Origin: an uncultured Pseudomonadota bacterium
Lineage (GTDB): Bacteria > Pseudomonadota > Gammaproteobacteria > Burkholderiales > Burkholderiaceae_C
Direction of reading: 5' to 3'
DNA length: 64,000 nucleotides
Assembly (NCBI GenBank): GCA_945952465.1
Contig: CAMFIB010000001.1
Span: 744,001-808,000, forward strand
Shown: positions 32,705-42,452 of the stretch, piece by piece
Layout: each line of letters begins with the position of its first letter
Position numbering within the stretch: the stretch's first letter is position 1
Made by a program: the position numbers and the translations under genes
Notes under the pieces: model-generated
The model's database searches: none
Told to the model about the DNA's origin: nothing
What the model saw: only the letters and a program-made list of their open reading frames with translations

Positions 32705-34145
32705 TCGCCGCTACACCTTCCTGCGCAGCGCCACGGCGCTGGCGGCGGCCGCCGCCGTGTCGGCCTGCTCGATGATTCCCACCTACGAGCGGCCCGCCGC
32801 GCCCGTGGCGCCCGCCTTTCCCACGGCCGACGCCGACAACGCCGCCGGCCAGCCCCGCGCGGTCGAGATCGACTGGCGCAGCTACTTCGTCGACCCGCAG
32901 TTGCAGCGGCTCATTGCGGCGGCGCTGGCCAACAACCGCGACCTGCGGGTGGCCGCGCTCAACATCGAGCAGGCGCGCGCGCAGTTCCAGATCCGCCGGG
33001 CCGACCAGTTCCCCACCGTCAGTGCCCAGGCCACCGGCTCCCGCACGCCCGCGGCCACCGCGGGTGGCGGCATCACCAGCGCCTACACCGTGGGCCTGGC
33101 GGTCACGTCGTACGAGCTGGATTTCTTCGGCCGCGTCGCCAGCCTGAAAGAGGCCGCGCTGGCCCAGTACCTCGCCACGGAAGAGGCCCGCAAGACCACC
33201 CACATCGCGCTGGTCGCCTCGGTCGCCACCGGCTGGCTCAACCTGCTCACCGACGAGGCGCTGCTGCAGCTCACCCGAGACACGCTGGGCACGCGCGAAG
33301 AGTCGCTGCGGCTGACCAAGCTGCGCTTCGACAACGGTGCGTCGTCGGAGCTGGACTACCGGCAGGCCGAGTCGCTCACCGAATCGGCCCGCGTCACGCT
33401 GGCCGCCTTGCAGCGCCAGCGCGTGCTCGACCGCAACGCGCTGGAACTGCTGCTGGGCCAGCCGCTGCCGGCCGACCTGTCTTTCGCCGACGCCGCCAAT
33501 GCGCTGAACGGCGTGGTGATGCCGGCCGATCTGCCCGCCGGCTTGCCGTCCGAGCTGCTCACCAACCGCCCCGACATCCGCCAGGCCGAGCAGCAGCTGC
33601 TGTCGGCCAACGCCAACATCGGTGCGGCCCGCGCGGCGTTCTTTCCGCGCATCACGCTGACCACCGGCGTGGGCACCGCCAGCAACCACCTGTCGGGCCT
33701 GTTCGAGAGCGGCAGCTACGGCTGGACGCTGGCGCCGCAACTGGTGCTGCCGATCTTCGACGCCGGCCGCAACGCGGCGGGCCTGGACTCGGCCAAGGTC
33801 AGCCGCGACATCGCGGTGGCGCAGTACGAGAAAGCCATCCAGACCGCGTTCCGCGAGGTGGCCGACGCGCTGGGCAGCCGCGCCACGCTGGTGGAGCAGT
33901 CCCGCGCACAGGCGGCGCAGGCCAATGCCGAGGGTGTGCGCTTCAAGCTGTCTGACCTGCGCTACCGCAACGGCGTGGCCAACTACCTGGACCTGCTGGA
34001 CGCCCAGCGTTCGCTGTTCACCGCCCAGCAGGCGGTGTTGCAGACGCGCCTGTTGCAACTGCAGAACCAGGTGGCGCTGTACCGCGCGCTGGGCGGCGGC
34101 TGGAGCGATGCCGGCGTGCCGGCAGCGGCCGCCACGCCGCGCTGA
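32697..34145 (+). CDS. outer-membrane efflux channel lipoprotein (OprM/NodT family)
   Basis: A 482-residue trimeric channel subunit, third gene of the efflux operon. The N-terminus is a lipoprotein signal with VSACSMIPTYERP, typical of OprM-like proteins, followed by two repeats of the TolC-fold, with the characteristic segments DWRSYFVDPQLQRLIAAAL and FPRITLTTGVGTAS. Its start overlaps the pump gene, so production is coupled. With the two preceding genes it forms a complete tripartite exporter. Confidence 0.95.
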   Translation: MADRRYTFLRSATALAAAAAVSACSMIPTYERPAAPVAPAFPTADADNAAGQPRAVEIDWRSYFVDPQLQRLIAAALANNRDLRVAALNIEQARAQFQIRRADQFPTVSAQATGSRTPAATAGGGITSAYTVGLAVTSYELDFFGRVASLKEAALAQYLATEEARKTTHIALVASVATGWLNLLTDEALLQLTRDTLGTREESLRLTKLRFDNGASSELDYRQAESLTESARVTLAALQRQRVLDRNALELLLGQPLPADLSFADAANALNGVVMPADLPAGLPSELLTNRPDIRQAEQQLLSANANIGAARAAFFPRITLTTGVGTASNHLSGLFESGSYGWTLAPQLVLPIFDAGRNAAGLDSAKVSRDIAVAQYEKAIQTAFREVADALGSRATLVEQSRAQAAQANAEGVRFKLSDLRYRNGVANYLDLLDAQRSLFTAQQAVLQTRLLQLQNQVALYRALGGGWSDAGVPAAAATPR

Positions 34146-34213
34146 TTGCTACTGAATCAATAGCTGGAAAGCTAGATTCCGCGCTGACTTCAGGCCGATT
34201 TTCCTCTGAAATT
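34145..34213 (+). repeat. dispersed repeat, copy 2 (CGCTGACTT family)
   Basis: Immediately after the efflux operon stop: ATTGCTACTGAATCAATAGC, spacer, GCGCTGACTTCAGGCCGATT, then CTCTGAAAT. Same element as at 18272, 48278 and 60301. It fills the gap between convergent genes. Confidence 0.65.
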
Positions 34214-34218
34214 GTCGG

Positions 34219-35007
34219 TCAGCGGCCGCTGAAGCGCGGCGGCCGCTTGTCGAAGAAGGCGTTCAGGCCCTCGGCGAAGTCCTGCGTCTTGGTGCCTTCC
34301 AGGAAGGCCGCCTGTTCGGCGTCGAGCTGAGCGGGCAGGTCGTTGCCCAGCGAGTCGCGCAGCAGCCGCTTGATGCGGCCGTAGCCGTGCGTCGGGCCTT
34401 GCGCGAGCCGGTGGGCCAGCGCGGCTGTTTCGGTGGCCAGTTCGGCTGCCGGCACCACCTTGTTCACCAGCCCGAGGTCCAGCGCCTGCGCGGTGTCGAT
34501 GTTGTCGGAGAGCAGCGCAATCGCCATCGCGCGGCGCAGGCCGACGATGCGGGGCAGGTGCCAGGAGCTGGAGCCGTCGCAGCTCGCGCCGATGCGCGAG
34601 TAGGCGAGGTTGAACACCGTGCCCTCGGCGGCAATCGCCAGGTCGCAGGCCAGCGCCAGGCTCAGGCTGCCGCCGGCCACCGCGCCTTGCAGGCTGGCGA
34701 TGACCGGGGCGTCGATGCGGCTCAGCGTCAGCAGGCCGGCATGCAGGTTCTCGATGAGCTGTCTGGCGGTGCCGGCCGCGTCGGTGCGCATGCCGGCCAG
34801 GTCGCCACCCACGCCGAAGGCCCGGCCGGCGCCGCGCACCACCACCGCCCGCACGCCACGGTCTTCGGCAATCAGCGTGCAGATCGCGCGGAAGGCCTTC
34901 ACGCTGGGCACGTCCAGCGTGTTCAGGCGGTTGGGCTGGTTGAAGCTGATATAGGCCACGGCGCCGTCGCGTTCCAGCAGCACGGGGTCGGTCGGGGTAT
35001 CGGTCAT
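34219..35007 (-). CDS. enoyl-CoA hydratase/isomerase family protein (PaaG-like)
   Basis: A 262-residue crotonase-fold protein starting at ATG 35007. The oxyanion-hole segments are visible (RAFGVGGDLAGM and LQGAVAGGSLSLALACDLAIA). The two glutamates of true hydratases are absent: the first position is Leu in GGSLSLALACD, and the second region reads ASCDGSSSWHLPRIVG with a single acidic residue. This pattern fits isomerases of the PaaG/ECI type better than hydratases. The substrate is unknown. It is last in a minus-strand run with a GST, a DoxX-like and a DUF805 gene. Confidence 0.85.
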   Translation of the reverse strand: MTDTPTDPVLLERDGAVAYISFNQPNRLNTLDVPSVKAFRAICTLIAEDRGVRAVVVRGAGRAFGVGGDLAGMRTDAAGTARQLIENLHAGLLTLSRIDAPVIASLQGAVAGGSLSLALACDLAIAAEGTVFNLAYSRIGASCDGSSSWHLPRIVGLRRAMAIALLSDNIDTAQALDLGLVNKVVPAAELATETAALAHRLAQGPTHGYGRIKRLLRDSLGNDLPAQLDAEQAAFLEGTKTQDFAEGLNAFFDKRPPRFSGR

Positions 35008-35032
35008 GTCGCGTTGTCTGTGGTTGCGGGAA

Positions 35033-35698
35033 TCAACCCAGCGTGAACGGGCCGCCTTGCTGCAGCGCGCGCTGGTAGGCGGGCCGCGCTTCGATGCGCC
35101 GCACGAACTCCGCGAGGTGGGGCCGGCTCTTGGCCAGGCCACGGGCCACCGCCGCCTCCAGCGGAAAGCTCATCTGGATGTCGGCCGCGCTGAACGTGTC
35201 GCCCACGAACCAGGTGGACTTGCCCAGCTCGGCATCGATGTAGTCGAGGTGGCGGTTGACCTGCGGGCCGATGAAGGCCTTGGTCGCGCCGTCGGCAATG
35301 GCCCGGGCCACCGGCCGCACGAAGAAGGGCATGGGCGCGGTGCGCACCTTGTCGAACACCAGTGTCAGCAGCAGCGGCGGCATGGCCGAGCCTTCGGCGT
35401 AATGCAGCCAGTAGGTGTAGCGCAGCCGCTCGGGCGTGCCGGGCGCGGGCGCGAGCCGGCCGTGGCCGTAGCGCTCGATCAGGTACTCGATGATGGCGCC
35501 CGATTCGGCAATGGTCTGGCCGTCGTCGACGATCACCGGCGACTTGCCCAGCGGGTGTACCGCCGCCAGCTCCGGCGGCGCGAGCATGGTCTTGGCGTCG
35601 CGCTCGTAGCGCTTGACTTCGTAGGGCAGGCCCAGCTCTTCGAGCAGCCAGAGCACGCGCTGCGAGCGCGAGTTGTTGAGGTGGTGCAGCGTGATCAT
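35033..35698 (-). CDS. glutathione S-transferase
   Basis: A 221-residue enzyme from ATG 35698. The N-terminal thioredoxin-like domain has the glutathione-site serine region (HHLNNSRSQRVLWLLEEL) and the cis-proline and SNAIL-like motif (GKSPVIVDDGQTIAESGAIIEYL); the C-terminal helical domain has the capping aspartate segment (FSAADIQMSFPL). It resembles the family of small bacterial GSTs that detoxify electrophiles. Its start lies one base after the DoxX-like stop. Confidence 0.9.
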   Translation of the reverse strand: MITLHHLNNSRSQRVLWLLEELGLPYEVKRYERDAKTMLAPPELAAVHPLGKSPVIVDDGQTIAESGAIIEYLIERYGHGRLAPAPGTPERLRYTYWLHYAEGSAMPPLLLTLVFDKVRTAPMPFFVRPVARAIADGATKAFIGPQVNRHLDYIDAELGKSTWFVGDTFSAADIQMSFPLEAAVARGLAKSRPHLAEFVRRIEARPAYQRALQQGGPFTLG

Positions 35699-35699
35699 G

Positions 35700-36095
35700 T
35701 CAGGGGGTTCTTTCGGGCGGCGGTGCCGCATCATGCGTGCACCACCAAATCCACGCGATCAGCACGGCTTGCAGCGGCAGGCGGGCCCACAGCGCGGCCG
35801 GCGGGAACAGCGGGAACAGCTCGGGGTGCAGCGCCATGTGGATGTTGGCGGGCAGCACCGCGAGGCACAGCGCGATCAGGCCCCAGCCGGCCAGCCGCGC
35901 GTGGCGCCGCCACAGCACCAGCGCGCCCAGGCTCATTTCGGCCAGGCCGCTGAGCCACACCAGTTCGGTGTGCCACGGCAGCCAGGGCGGCACGATGGCG
36001 GCGTAGAAGGCGGTGTGCCAGAAGTGGTTGAAGCCCGCCGCGAGGAAGAAAACACCCAGGGCGCGGCGGGCGGCCGGGCGCCAGCGGCCCGGCAC
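35700..36095 (-). CDS. DoxX-like membrane protein
   Basis: A membrane protein of about 131 residues with four predicted spans, starting GVFFLAAGFNHFWHTAFYAAIVPPWLPWH, a pattern of DoxX/DUF4267-like quinone-linked membrane proteins. The start is uncertain: a GTG at 36095 is the best visible choice; the frame is open further upstream but runs into the DUF805 gene. It sits between DUF805 and GST genes in one minus-strand unit. Confidence 0.7.
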   Translation of the reverse strand: MPGRWRPAARRALGVFFLAAGFNHFWHTAFYAAIVPPWLPWHTELVWLSGLAEMSLGALVLWRRHARLAGWGLIALCLAVLPANIHMALHPELFPLFPPAALWARLPLQAVLIAWIWWCTHDAAPPPERTP

Positions 36096-36109
36096 GGTGG
36101 CGGCGGCGG

Positions 36110-36469
36110 TCAGACCGCTGCCGGGGCGAGGCCGCCCTTGGGGTTGGGGCCGTACTGGTTGTCGGGCGCGCTGTCTTGCACGAGGAAGACGATCAGCACG
36201 ATCCAGCCGACGAGCGGTATCAGGTTGAGCAACTGCCACCAGCCGCTGCGCCCCGTGTCGTGCAGGCGGCGGGCACTGACCGACAGGCTGGGCAGCAACA
36301 GTGCCAGCGTGAGCACGATGCCCAGGAACCGGGTGTGCAGCACGCCTTCGATGACCCCGAGCACGATGGCGATGATGACGTAGACCAGCACGTACATCCA
36401 GTACTCCTGCCGGGTCGAGCGGCCTGAGAACTGTGCGTACTTGGACAAGGCGAGCATGAACCAGTTCAT
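36110..36469 (-). CDS. DUF805 family inner-membrane protein
   Basis: A 119-residue protein starting at ATG 36469 with AGGGA upstream. It has the family start (KYAQFSGRSTRQEYWMYVLVY), the conserved ARRLHDTGRSGWW motif and four hydrophobic spans, and ends with a DNQYGPNPKG tail common in DUF805 members. Its function is not known. It heads the minus-strand run that continues with DoxX-like, GST and crotonase genes. Confidence 0.9.
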   Translation of the reverse strand: MNWFMLALSKYAQFSGRSTRQEYWMYVLVYVIIAIVLGVIEGVLHTRFLGIVLTLALLLPSLSVSARRLHDTGRSGWWQLLNLIPLVGWIVLIVFLVQDSAPDNQYGPNPKGGLAPAAV

Positions 36470-36598
36470 GGGGGATTCCCTCCGTTGTGGTGTTGTGATG
36501 GGTTGGAGAACCGCGCCGCCCGCCCCTCCGTCGGGCCGGCGGCGCCCCACTATAGACCCCGGCCCGGGTCAGGGCAATGACCGCCGGCGCCTGCCATG

Positions 36599-37408
36599 TC
36601 AGAAGGAGGACACGGCCAGCCCCGGTGCCAGCCAGCGGTCGGCGGCGTCGCGCAGCGCGGCGACGTTTCCGCTGGTGTGCAGCAGCAGCCCGCCTTGGCC
36701 ATCGCTCTGCAGCGCGTCGGCGGCGGCCAGCAGGCGGCGGGTGTGCTGGGCCACCGGCACGCCGGTCTCGACCAGCCGGGTCTGGGCACCGGCCAGTTGC
36801 TGCAGCAGGTCGCCGGCAAACGGGTAGTGGGTGCAGCCGAGCACCAGCGTGTCGATGTCGCCCATTTCAGAGCCAAATCGGCCCATTGCCAGCGTGTAGT
36901 CTCGCGAGAGTGCTTCAATTTCAGGAGCATCGCCGCGCTCGATCGCGTGGGCCAGGCCGTCGCAGGGCTGCAGCACGAAGTCGGCATCGGCCCGCTGCGT
37001 GTCCAGCAGCAGCTTGAATTTGGCGCTGTTCAGCGTGCCGCGCGTGGCCATCACGCCGATGCGGCGGGTGCGGCTGTTGGCCACCGCCGGCTTGATGGCC
37101 GGCTCCACGCCAACGATGGGCAGATCGGCGTTTTCGGCGCGCAGCAGATGGATGGCGGCGGCGGTGGCGGTGTTGCAGGCCACCACCAGCAGCTTGATGC
37201 CGTAGCGCTCGCGCAGACCCCGCACCACGATGCGCGAGCGCTCCACCACATGGGCGTCGCCGCGCTCGCCGTAGGGAGCGAAGCCGCTGTCGGCCACGTA
37301 GACGAAGGCCTCGTGCGGCAACTCGGCGCGCAGCGCCCTGAGCACGCTCAGGCCGCCGACGCCGCTGTCGAAGACGCCGATGGGGGCTGCGCGCAGGCTG
37401 TTGGTCAA
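36599..37408 (-). CDS. murI: glutamate racemase
   Basis: A 269-residue enzyme that makes D-glutamate for peptidoglycan. It starts at TTG 37408, overlapping the fumarase stop (TTGA), which makes it coupled to fumarase. Both catalytic cysteines are visible: C78 in [11 protein letters not shown] and C192 in [10 protein letters not shown], as well as [10 protein letters not shown] near the N-terminus. A stretch around residues 160-182 has unusual, A/T-richer codons and resembles the dispersed repeat of this genome (see separate entry). Confidence 0.94.
   Translation of the reverse strand: MTNSLRAAPIGVFDSGVGGLSVLRALRAELPHEAFVYVADSGFAPYGERGDAHVVERSRIVVRGLRERYGIKLLVVACNTATAAAIHLLRAENADLPIVGVEPAIKPAVANSRTRRIGVMATRGTLNSAKFKLLLDTQRADADFVLQPCDGLAHAIERGDAPEIEALSRDYTLAMGRFGSEMGDIDTLVLGCTHYPFAGDLLQQLAGAQTRLVETGVPVAQHTRRLLAAADALQSDGQGGLLLHTSGNVAALRDAADRWLAPGLAVSSF
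36864..36930 (-). repeat. repeat-like segment inside murI
   Basis: Read on the minus strand it gives TGCTCCTGAA, spacer, ACGCTGGCAATGGGCCGATT and CTCTGAAAT. Against copy 2 at 34145 the last 32 bases match at 24 positions, in the same order and spacing. It encodes [19 protein letters not shown] in frame. Possibly a domesticated copy of the dispersed repeat; chance similarity is not excluded. Confidence 0.35.
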
Positions 37409-38961
37409 GCGGCCGCGACCGGAATCTTCTTGAGTTCGCCGCTGGCGATCTTCTTCTGCCACTCGGCGGGGCCGGTGATGTGGGCGCTGGTGCCGCCCGC
37501 ATCGACCGCCACCGTCACCGGCATGTCGACCACGTCGAATTCGTAGATGGCTTCCATGCCCAGGTCGGCGAAGCCCACCACTTTGGCGGCCTTGATCGCC
37601 TTGCTCACCAGGTAGGCGGCGCCGCCCACGGCCATCAGGTAGGCGCTCTTGTGGTTCTTGATGGACTCGATGGCGACCGGGCCGCGCTCGGCCTTGCCCA
37701 CCATCGCGATCAGGCCGGTCTGCGCCAGCATCATGTCGGTGAACTTGTCCATGCGGGTGGCGGTGGTCGGGCCAGCGGGGCCGACCGCCTCGCCCTTCAC
37801 CGGATCGACCGGGCCCACGTAGTAGATGACGCGGTTGGTGAAGTCCACCGGCAGCTTCTCGCCCTTGGCCAGCATGTCCTGGATGCGCTTGTGCGCGGCG
37901 TCGCGGCCGGTGAGCATCTTGCCGTTCAGCAGCAGCGTGTCGCCCGGCTTCCAGCTCGCCACTTCTTCCTTGGTCAGGGTGTTGAGGTCGACCTTTTTGC
38001 TCTTGTTGTAGTCGGGCGTCCAGTTGACGTTGGGCCACAGGTCCAGGCTGGGCGGGTCGAGGTAGACCGGGCCGCTGCCGTCCATCACGAAATGCGCGTG
38101 GCGGGTGGCGGCGCAGTTGGGGATCATCGCGATCGGCTTGCTGGCCGCGTGCGTGGGGTACATCTTGATCTTCACGTCGAGCACGGTGGTCAGGCCGCCC
38201 AGGCCCTGCGCGCCGATGCCCAGCGCATTGACCTTCTCGTGCAGCTCCAGCCGCAGTTCCTCGACCTTGCTCAGCTTGGCGCCGCTGGCCGCCTTGGCCT
38301 GCAGCTCGTACATGTCGAGGTCGTCCATCAGGCTTTCCTTGGCCATCAGCACCGCCTTCTCGGCCGTGCCGCCGATGCCGATGCCCAGCATGCCCGGCGG
38401 GCACCAGCCGGCGCCCATGGTCGGCACCGTCTTGAGCACCCAGTCCACCACCGAATCGCTCGGGTTCAGCATGACCATCTTGCTCTTGTTCTCGCTGCCG
38501 CCGCCCTTGGCGGCCACCGTCACGTCCACCGTGTTGCCCGGCACGATCTCGGTGAAGATCACCGCCGGCGTGTTGTCCTTGGTGTTCTTGCGCTCGAACT
38601 GCGGGTCGGCCACCACACTGGCGCGCAGCGTGTTGTCCGGGTGGTTGTAGCCGCGGCGCACGCCTTCGTTGATGGCGTCGTCCAGGCTGCCGGTGAAGCC
38701 TTCCCAGCGCACGTCCATGCCCACCTTCAGGAACACGTTGACGATGCCGGTGTCCTGGCAGATCGGGCGCTGGCCGGTGGCGCTCATCTTGCTGTTGGTC
38801 AAAATTTGCGCGATAGCGTCTTTGGCCGCCGGGCTCTGCTCGCGCTCGTAGGCGCGCGCCAGGTGGGCGATGTAGTCGGCCGGGTGGTAGTAGCTGATGT
38901 ACTGCAGGGCGGCGGCGATGGACTCGATCAGGTCGGCCTGGCGGATGCTCGTCGTGGTCAT
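37405..38961 (-). CDS. fumarate hydratase class I (iron-sulfur)
   Basis: A 518-residue [4Fe-4S] enzyme of the TCA cycle that interconverts fumarate and malate. It starts at ATG 38961; a longer open frame upstream overlaps the GAF gene promoter region and is not needed. The three candidate cluster cysteines are C68 (ICQDTG), C187 (GWCPPGMLG) and C283 ([10 protein letters not shown]). The C-terminal domain ends with [16 protein letters not shown]. It is followed by murI with a four-base overlap. Class I fumarases are oxygen- and superoxide-sensitive, so the class II enzyme nearby gives redundancy. Confidence 0.95.
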   Translation of the reverse strand: MTTTSIRQADLIESIAAALQYISYYHPADYIAHLARAYEREQSPAAKDAIAQILTNSKMSATGQRPICQDTGIVNVFLKVGMDVRWEGFTGSLDDAINEGVRRGYNHPDNTLRASVVADPQFERKNTKDNTPAVIFTEIVPGNTVDVTVAAKGGGSENKSKMVMLNPSDSVVDWVLKTVPTMGAGWCPPGMLGIGIGGTAEKAVLMAKESLMDDLDMYELQAKAASGAKLSKVEELRLELHEKVNALGIGAQGLGGLTTVLDVKIKMYPTHAASKPIAMIPNCAATRHAHFVMDGSGPVYLDPPSLDLWPNVNWTPDYNKSKKVDLNTLTKEEVASWKPGDTLLLNGKMLTGRDAAHKRIQDMLAKGEKLPVDFTNRVIYYVGPVDPVKGEAVGPAGPTTATRMDKFTDMMLAQTGLIAMVGKAERGPVAIESIKNHKSAYLMAVGGAAYLVSKAIKAAKVVGFADLGMEAIYEFDVVDMPVTVAVDAGGTSAHITGPAEWQKKIASGELKKIPVAAA

Positions 38962-39043
38962 GGCGTGGGGCGGAATGGTTGTCGATTTGAAGGCAGGGAA
39001 CCGCGCAATTATCGGGGAGGCGGCCGTGGGATACGATGGGGCC

Positions 39044-39517
39044 ATGCCGCCAACCGCCGCCGCCACTGCCGACCCCATGGACGCTTTCACCCGCGTCCTG
39101 CGCGACGAGGGCGTGAACGCGGCGCTGCGCTACCTCAACGGCCGGGTGGAGCACCGCTGCACCGCAATCTACCGCCTGCGCGACATGACGGTGGCCAATC
39201 TCTACCTCTACGACCGCCTGGGGCAACTGCTGCCCGAGTCGCTCGCCGTGGTGCCGCTGGGCGACAGTTTCTGCCAGCACGCGCTGCGCGATGGCGCGCT
39301 GCGGATCAGCGACTCGCGCGAGAGCGACCAGGTCACCGGCAGCCCGTTCAAGGGCGTGGTCATCGCCTACCACGGCCTGCCGCTGGTCGGCCGCGACGGC
39401 AACCTGTTCGGCACGCTGTGCCACTTCGACTTCGAGCCGCGCACGCTGCCGGACGCGGAGTTCGACTTCCTGCAGAAGGTCGTGCGCCTGCTGCCGCAGC
39501 ACCTCGAACGCGGCTGA
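39044..39517 (+). CDS. GAF domain protein
   Basis: A 157-residue protein made of essentially one GAF domain (about residues 20-150), with [20 protein letters not shown], the [13 protein letters not shown] stretch and [12 protein letters not shown]. Such single-domain proteins sense small ligands or redox state. ATG 39044 is chosen; ATG 39077 is an alternative. It lies between two fumarase genes, divergent from class I and upstream of class II, so a link to the fumarase switch is conceivable but unproven. Confidence 0.8.
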   Translation: MPPTAAATADPMDAFTRVLRDEGVNAALRYLNGRVEHRCTAIYRLRDMTVANLYLYDRLGQLLPESLAVVPLGDSFCQHALRDGALRISDSRESDQVTGSPFKGVVIAYHGLPLVGRDGNLFGTLCHFDFEPRTLPDAEFDFLQKVVRLLPQHLERG

Positions 39518-39594
39518 ACACCCGCGGGCTTGACCCATCCGCGAGGGTGGTCAAGGCGGCGCGCGATACTCGGCGCTCGTTTTTGAGGACATCC

Positions 39595-40989
39595 ATGACG
39601 ACGACACGCACCGAGCTCGACACCTTCGGCCCGATCGAGGTTCCCGCCGACCGCTTGTGGGGCGCCCAGACGCAGCGCTCCATCGGCAACTTCGACATTT
39701 CCGGCGAGCGCCAGCCGCGCGAAATCATCCGCGCGCTGGTGCAGATCAAAAGGGCGTCGGCCCGCGTCAACGCGTCGCTGGGGCTGCTGAAGCCGGAGAA
39801 GGCGCAGGCCATCGTGGCCGCCGCAGACGAGGTGCTGGTGGCCGGCCGCCACGGCGACGAGTTTCCGCTGGTGGTCTGGCAGACCGGCTCTGGTACCCAG
39901 ACCAACATGAACGTCAACGAGGTGCTGGCGAATCGCGCCAGCGAGCTGATGGGCGGCGAGCGCGGCGAAGGGCGCTTGGTGCATCCCAACGACGACGTGA
40001 ACCGCAGCCAGTCCAGCAACGACGTGTTCCCTACGGCGATGCACGTCTCGGCGGTGGCAGCCGTCACGCACCAGTTGCTGCCCAGCCTGCGCGCGCTGCG
40101 CGAGACGCTGGCCGCCAAGTCGGCGGCGTTCGGCGGCATCGTGAAGATCGGCCGCACCCACCTGCAGGACGCCACGCCGCTGACGCTGGGCCAGGAGTTC
40201 TCGGGCTACGTGGCGCAGCTCGAACACGCCGAGCGGCACCTGCAGGCGGCGCTGCCGCACCTCTACGAAATGGCGCTGGGCGGCACCGCGGTGGGCACCG
40301 GGCTGAACGCGCCCAAGGGCTACGCGGAGCAGGTGGCGGCCGAACTGGCGCAGGCCACCGGGCTGCCCTTCGTGACGGCGCCGAACAAGTTCGAGGCATT
40401 GGCATCCTGCGACGGCATCGTGCACGCGCACGGCGCGCTGAAGGGGCTGGCCGCCAGCCTGATGAAGATCGCCAACGACGTGCGCTGGCTGGCCAGCGGC
40501 CCGCGCAGCGGCATCGGCGAGCTGCGCATTCCCGAGAACGAGCCGGGCTCTTCCATCATGCCGGGCAAGGTCAACCCCACGCAGTGCGAGGCGCTGACCA
40601 TGCTGGCCTGCCAGGTGATGGGCAACGACGTGGCCATCAACATCGGCGGCGCTTCCGGCAACTTCGAGCTGAACGTGTTCCGGCCGATGGTGGCGCACAA
40701 CTTCCTGCAGAGCGTGCGGCTGCTGGCCGACGGCATGGCCAGCTTCGACCGCCATTGCGCGGTCGGCATCGAGCCGGAGCGCGAGCGCATTGCCGAGCTG
40801 GTGCAGCGCTCGCTGATGCTGGTGACCGCGCTGAACCCGCACATCGGCTACGACAAGGCCGCGAAGATCGCGAAGAAGGCGCACCAGGAGGGCAGCAGCC
40901 TGCGCGAAGCGGCGCTGGCCACCGGCTTCGTCACCGCCGAGCAATTCGACGCCTGGGTGCGGCCGGACGACATGGTGGGCAGAAGCTGA
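39595..40989 (+). CDS. fumC: fumarate hydratase class II
   Basis: A 464-residue, cofactor-free, oxygen-stable fumarase. The family signature [11 protein letters not shown] begins at residue 318, and [14 protein letters not shown] and [20 protein letters not shown] are intact. ATG 39595 follows TTTTTGAGGACATCC, with GAGGA as ribosome binding site. It stands 77 bases after the GAF gene. Having both fumarase classes side by side suggests a choice by oxygen or iron supply. Confidence 0.97.
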   Translation: MTTTRTELDTFGPIEVPADRLWGAQTQRSIGNFDISGERQPREIIRALVQIKRASARVNASLGLLKPEKAQAIVAAADEVLVAGRHGDEFPLVVWQTGSGTQTNMNVNEVLANRASELMGGERGEGRLVHPNDDVNRSQSSNDVFPTAMHVSAVAAVTHQLLPSLRALRETLAAKSAAFGGIVKIGRTHLQDATPLTLGQEFSGYVAQLEHAERHLQAALPHLYEMALGGTAVGTGLNAPKGYAEQVAAELAQATGLPFVTAPNKFEALASCDGIVHAHGALKGLAASLMKIANDVRWLASGPRSGIGELRIPENEPGSSIMPGKVNPTQCEALTMLACQVMGNDVAINIGGASGNFELNVFRPMVAHNFLQSVRLLADGMASFDRHCAVGIEPERERIAELVQRSLMLVTALNPHIGYDKAAKIAKKAHQEGSSLREAALATGFVTAEQFDAWVRPDDMVGRS

Positions 40990-41071
40990 GGCGCTGGCGC
41001 CGGCGCGGCGTCACGCCGATGTCACCGGGGCTGTCGACGATGCCGGTTCCTCCCGAACCGGACCACCCGAC

Positions 41072-42433
41072 ATGCTCCAACCCCGCCACCTCTCCGCCCG
41101 CCCGCTCTGGCTCGCGCTGTCGCTGCTTTCCCTGTCGCTCGCCGGTTGCGGCGGCGGTGACGGCCCCGAGCCGCTGCTGACGCTCGACGGCCAGAAACCA
41201 CTGGTCATCGGCCACCGCGGCCTGCCAGGCCTCTACCCGGAAGAGACGCAGACCGCCTACGAAGCCGCCGCCGATGCCGGCGCCGACTCGCTGGAAACCG
41301 ATCTCCACCTGACCAAGGACTGCGTGCTGGTGGCGCGCCACAACCCCTGGCTCAGCGACAACACCAACGTCGCCACCGTGGCCCAGACCAACGCGATGGT
41401 GGCCAGCCGCAAGCGCACCGTGCCGGGCGTTGCGGTGCCGGTGACCTACTCGCTGGCGCAGTACGGCGGGCCAGCCACCTACCTGAGCGACCGCACCGAT
41501 CCCAACAACCAGAAGTCGGTGTTGAAGTCGCTCATCGTCGATGGCGAGGACCACACCAACGACTGGTCCGTCACCGATTTCACCGCCGCCGAGCTGAAGC
41601 AGTTGATCCGCGGCACCACCTACGACGCGCGCGACCAGCGCCCCACCGATCTGAACGGCAAGCTGCCGATCATCACCTTCCAGGAGGTGATCGACATCGC
41701 CAAGGCCAAGAGCGCCAGCACCGGCCGCTCGCTGACCGTCTACCCCGAAGCCAAGAACCCGTACTGGAACAACCAGCAGGCCATCGCCAACGGCTGCGGC
41801 AGCGGCAGCCACCCGTTCGAGGACGCGATCGTCAAGCAGATCAAGGACAACGGCCTGAACAGCAAGACCGCGCCGATCTTTGTGCAGAGCTTCGACCCCG
41901 CCAGCCTGAAGTACATGCGTTCCATTGGCCTGCTGGCGCGGGCTGTCCAATTGGTGGATGGCAACGACATCAACTTCCAGACCGGCGAAATGGTCTACCA
42001 GACCAACGACGTCTACAACTTCGTCGACGGCCGGCCGTACAGCTGGACGCTGGCCGGCGACGGCCGCTACTTCGGCGCGATGCTGACGCCGGCCGGCCTG
42101 GCCGAGATCAAGACCTACGCCGACGGCATCGGCCCGTGGAAACCGCAGGTGATGGCGCACACCGTGGTGCCGTTCAAGAGCGGCGCGGGCCTGGCCGACG
42201 TGACCACCGTGGCGCCGACCAGCCTGATCGCCGACGCCCACAAGGCCGGCCTGTTCGTGCACACCTACACCTTCCGCAACGAGGCCAAGTACCTGGCCGG
42301 CGTGTACAAGGGCGACCCGCAGGCGGAATACCTGGCCTACTTCCGGGCCGGCATCGACGGCGTGTTCACCGACTTCGCCAACACCGGCGTGGCGGCGCGC
42401 ACGGTTTTCCTGAAGGAAAAGGGCCAGCTCTGA
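41072..42433 (+). CDS. glycerophosphodiester phosphodiesterase lipoprotein
   Basis: A 453-residue phospholipid-headgroup scavenging enzyme that yields glycerol-3-phosphate. The N-terminus is a lipoprotein signal ending LSLAGC (Cys 26). The GDPD core begins with VIGHRG (H48, R49), followed by GADSLETDLHLTKDCVLVARHNPWL, which holds the metal and catalytic residues. The protein is longer than E. coli GlpQ (about 360) through insertions in the middle. It stands alone between fumC and a convergent transporter; it is probably anchored in the periplasm. Confidence 0.92.
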   Translation: MLQPRHLSARPLWLALSLLSLSLAGCGGGDGPEPLLTLDGQKPLVIGHRGLPGLYPEETQTAYEAAADAGADSLETDLHLTKDCVLVARHNPWLSDNTNVATVAQTNAMVASRKRTVPGVAVPVTYSLAQYGGPATYLSDRTDPNNQKSVLKSLIVDGEDHTNDWSVTDFTAAELKQLIRGTTYDARDQRPTDLNGKLPIITFQEVIDIAKAKSASTGRSLTVYPEAKNPYWNNQQAIANGCGSGSHPFEDAIVKQIKDNGLNSKTAPIFVQSFDPASLKYMRSIGLLARAVQLVDGNDINFQTGEMVYQTNDVYNFVDGRPYSWTLAGDGRYFGAMLTPAGLAEIKTYADGIGPWKPQVMAHTVVPFKSGAGLADVTTVAPTSLIADAHKAGLFVHTYTFRNEAKYLAGVYKGDPQAEYLAYFRAGIDGVFTDFANTGVAARTVFLKEKGQL

Positions 42434-42452
42434 GCGTGCCGGGTCTGGGGCC

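Noticed and set aside
36599..39538. 979-codon minus-strand frame extending murI far upstream
   Set aside because: Only the last 269 codons match glutamate racemase; the rest overlaps class I fumarase in a different frame with shadow-type composition.
37480..40989. 1169-codon plus-strand frame ending in class II fumarase
   Set aside because: The real fumC begins at ATG 39595; the upstream part is antisense to class I fumarase and overlaps the GAF gene.
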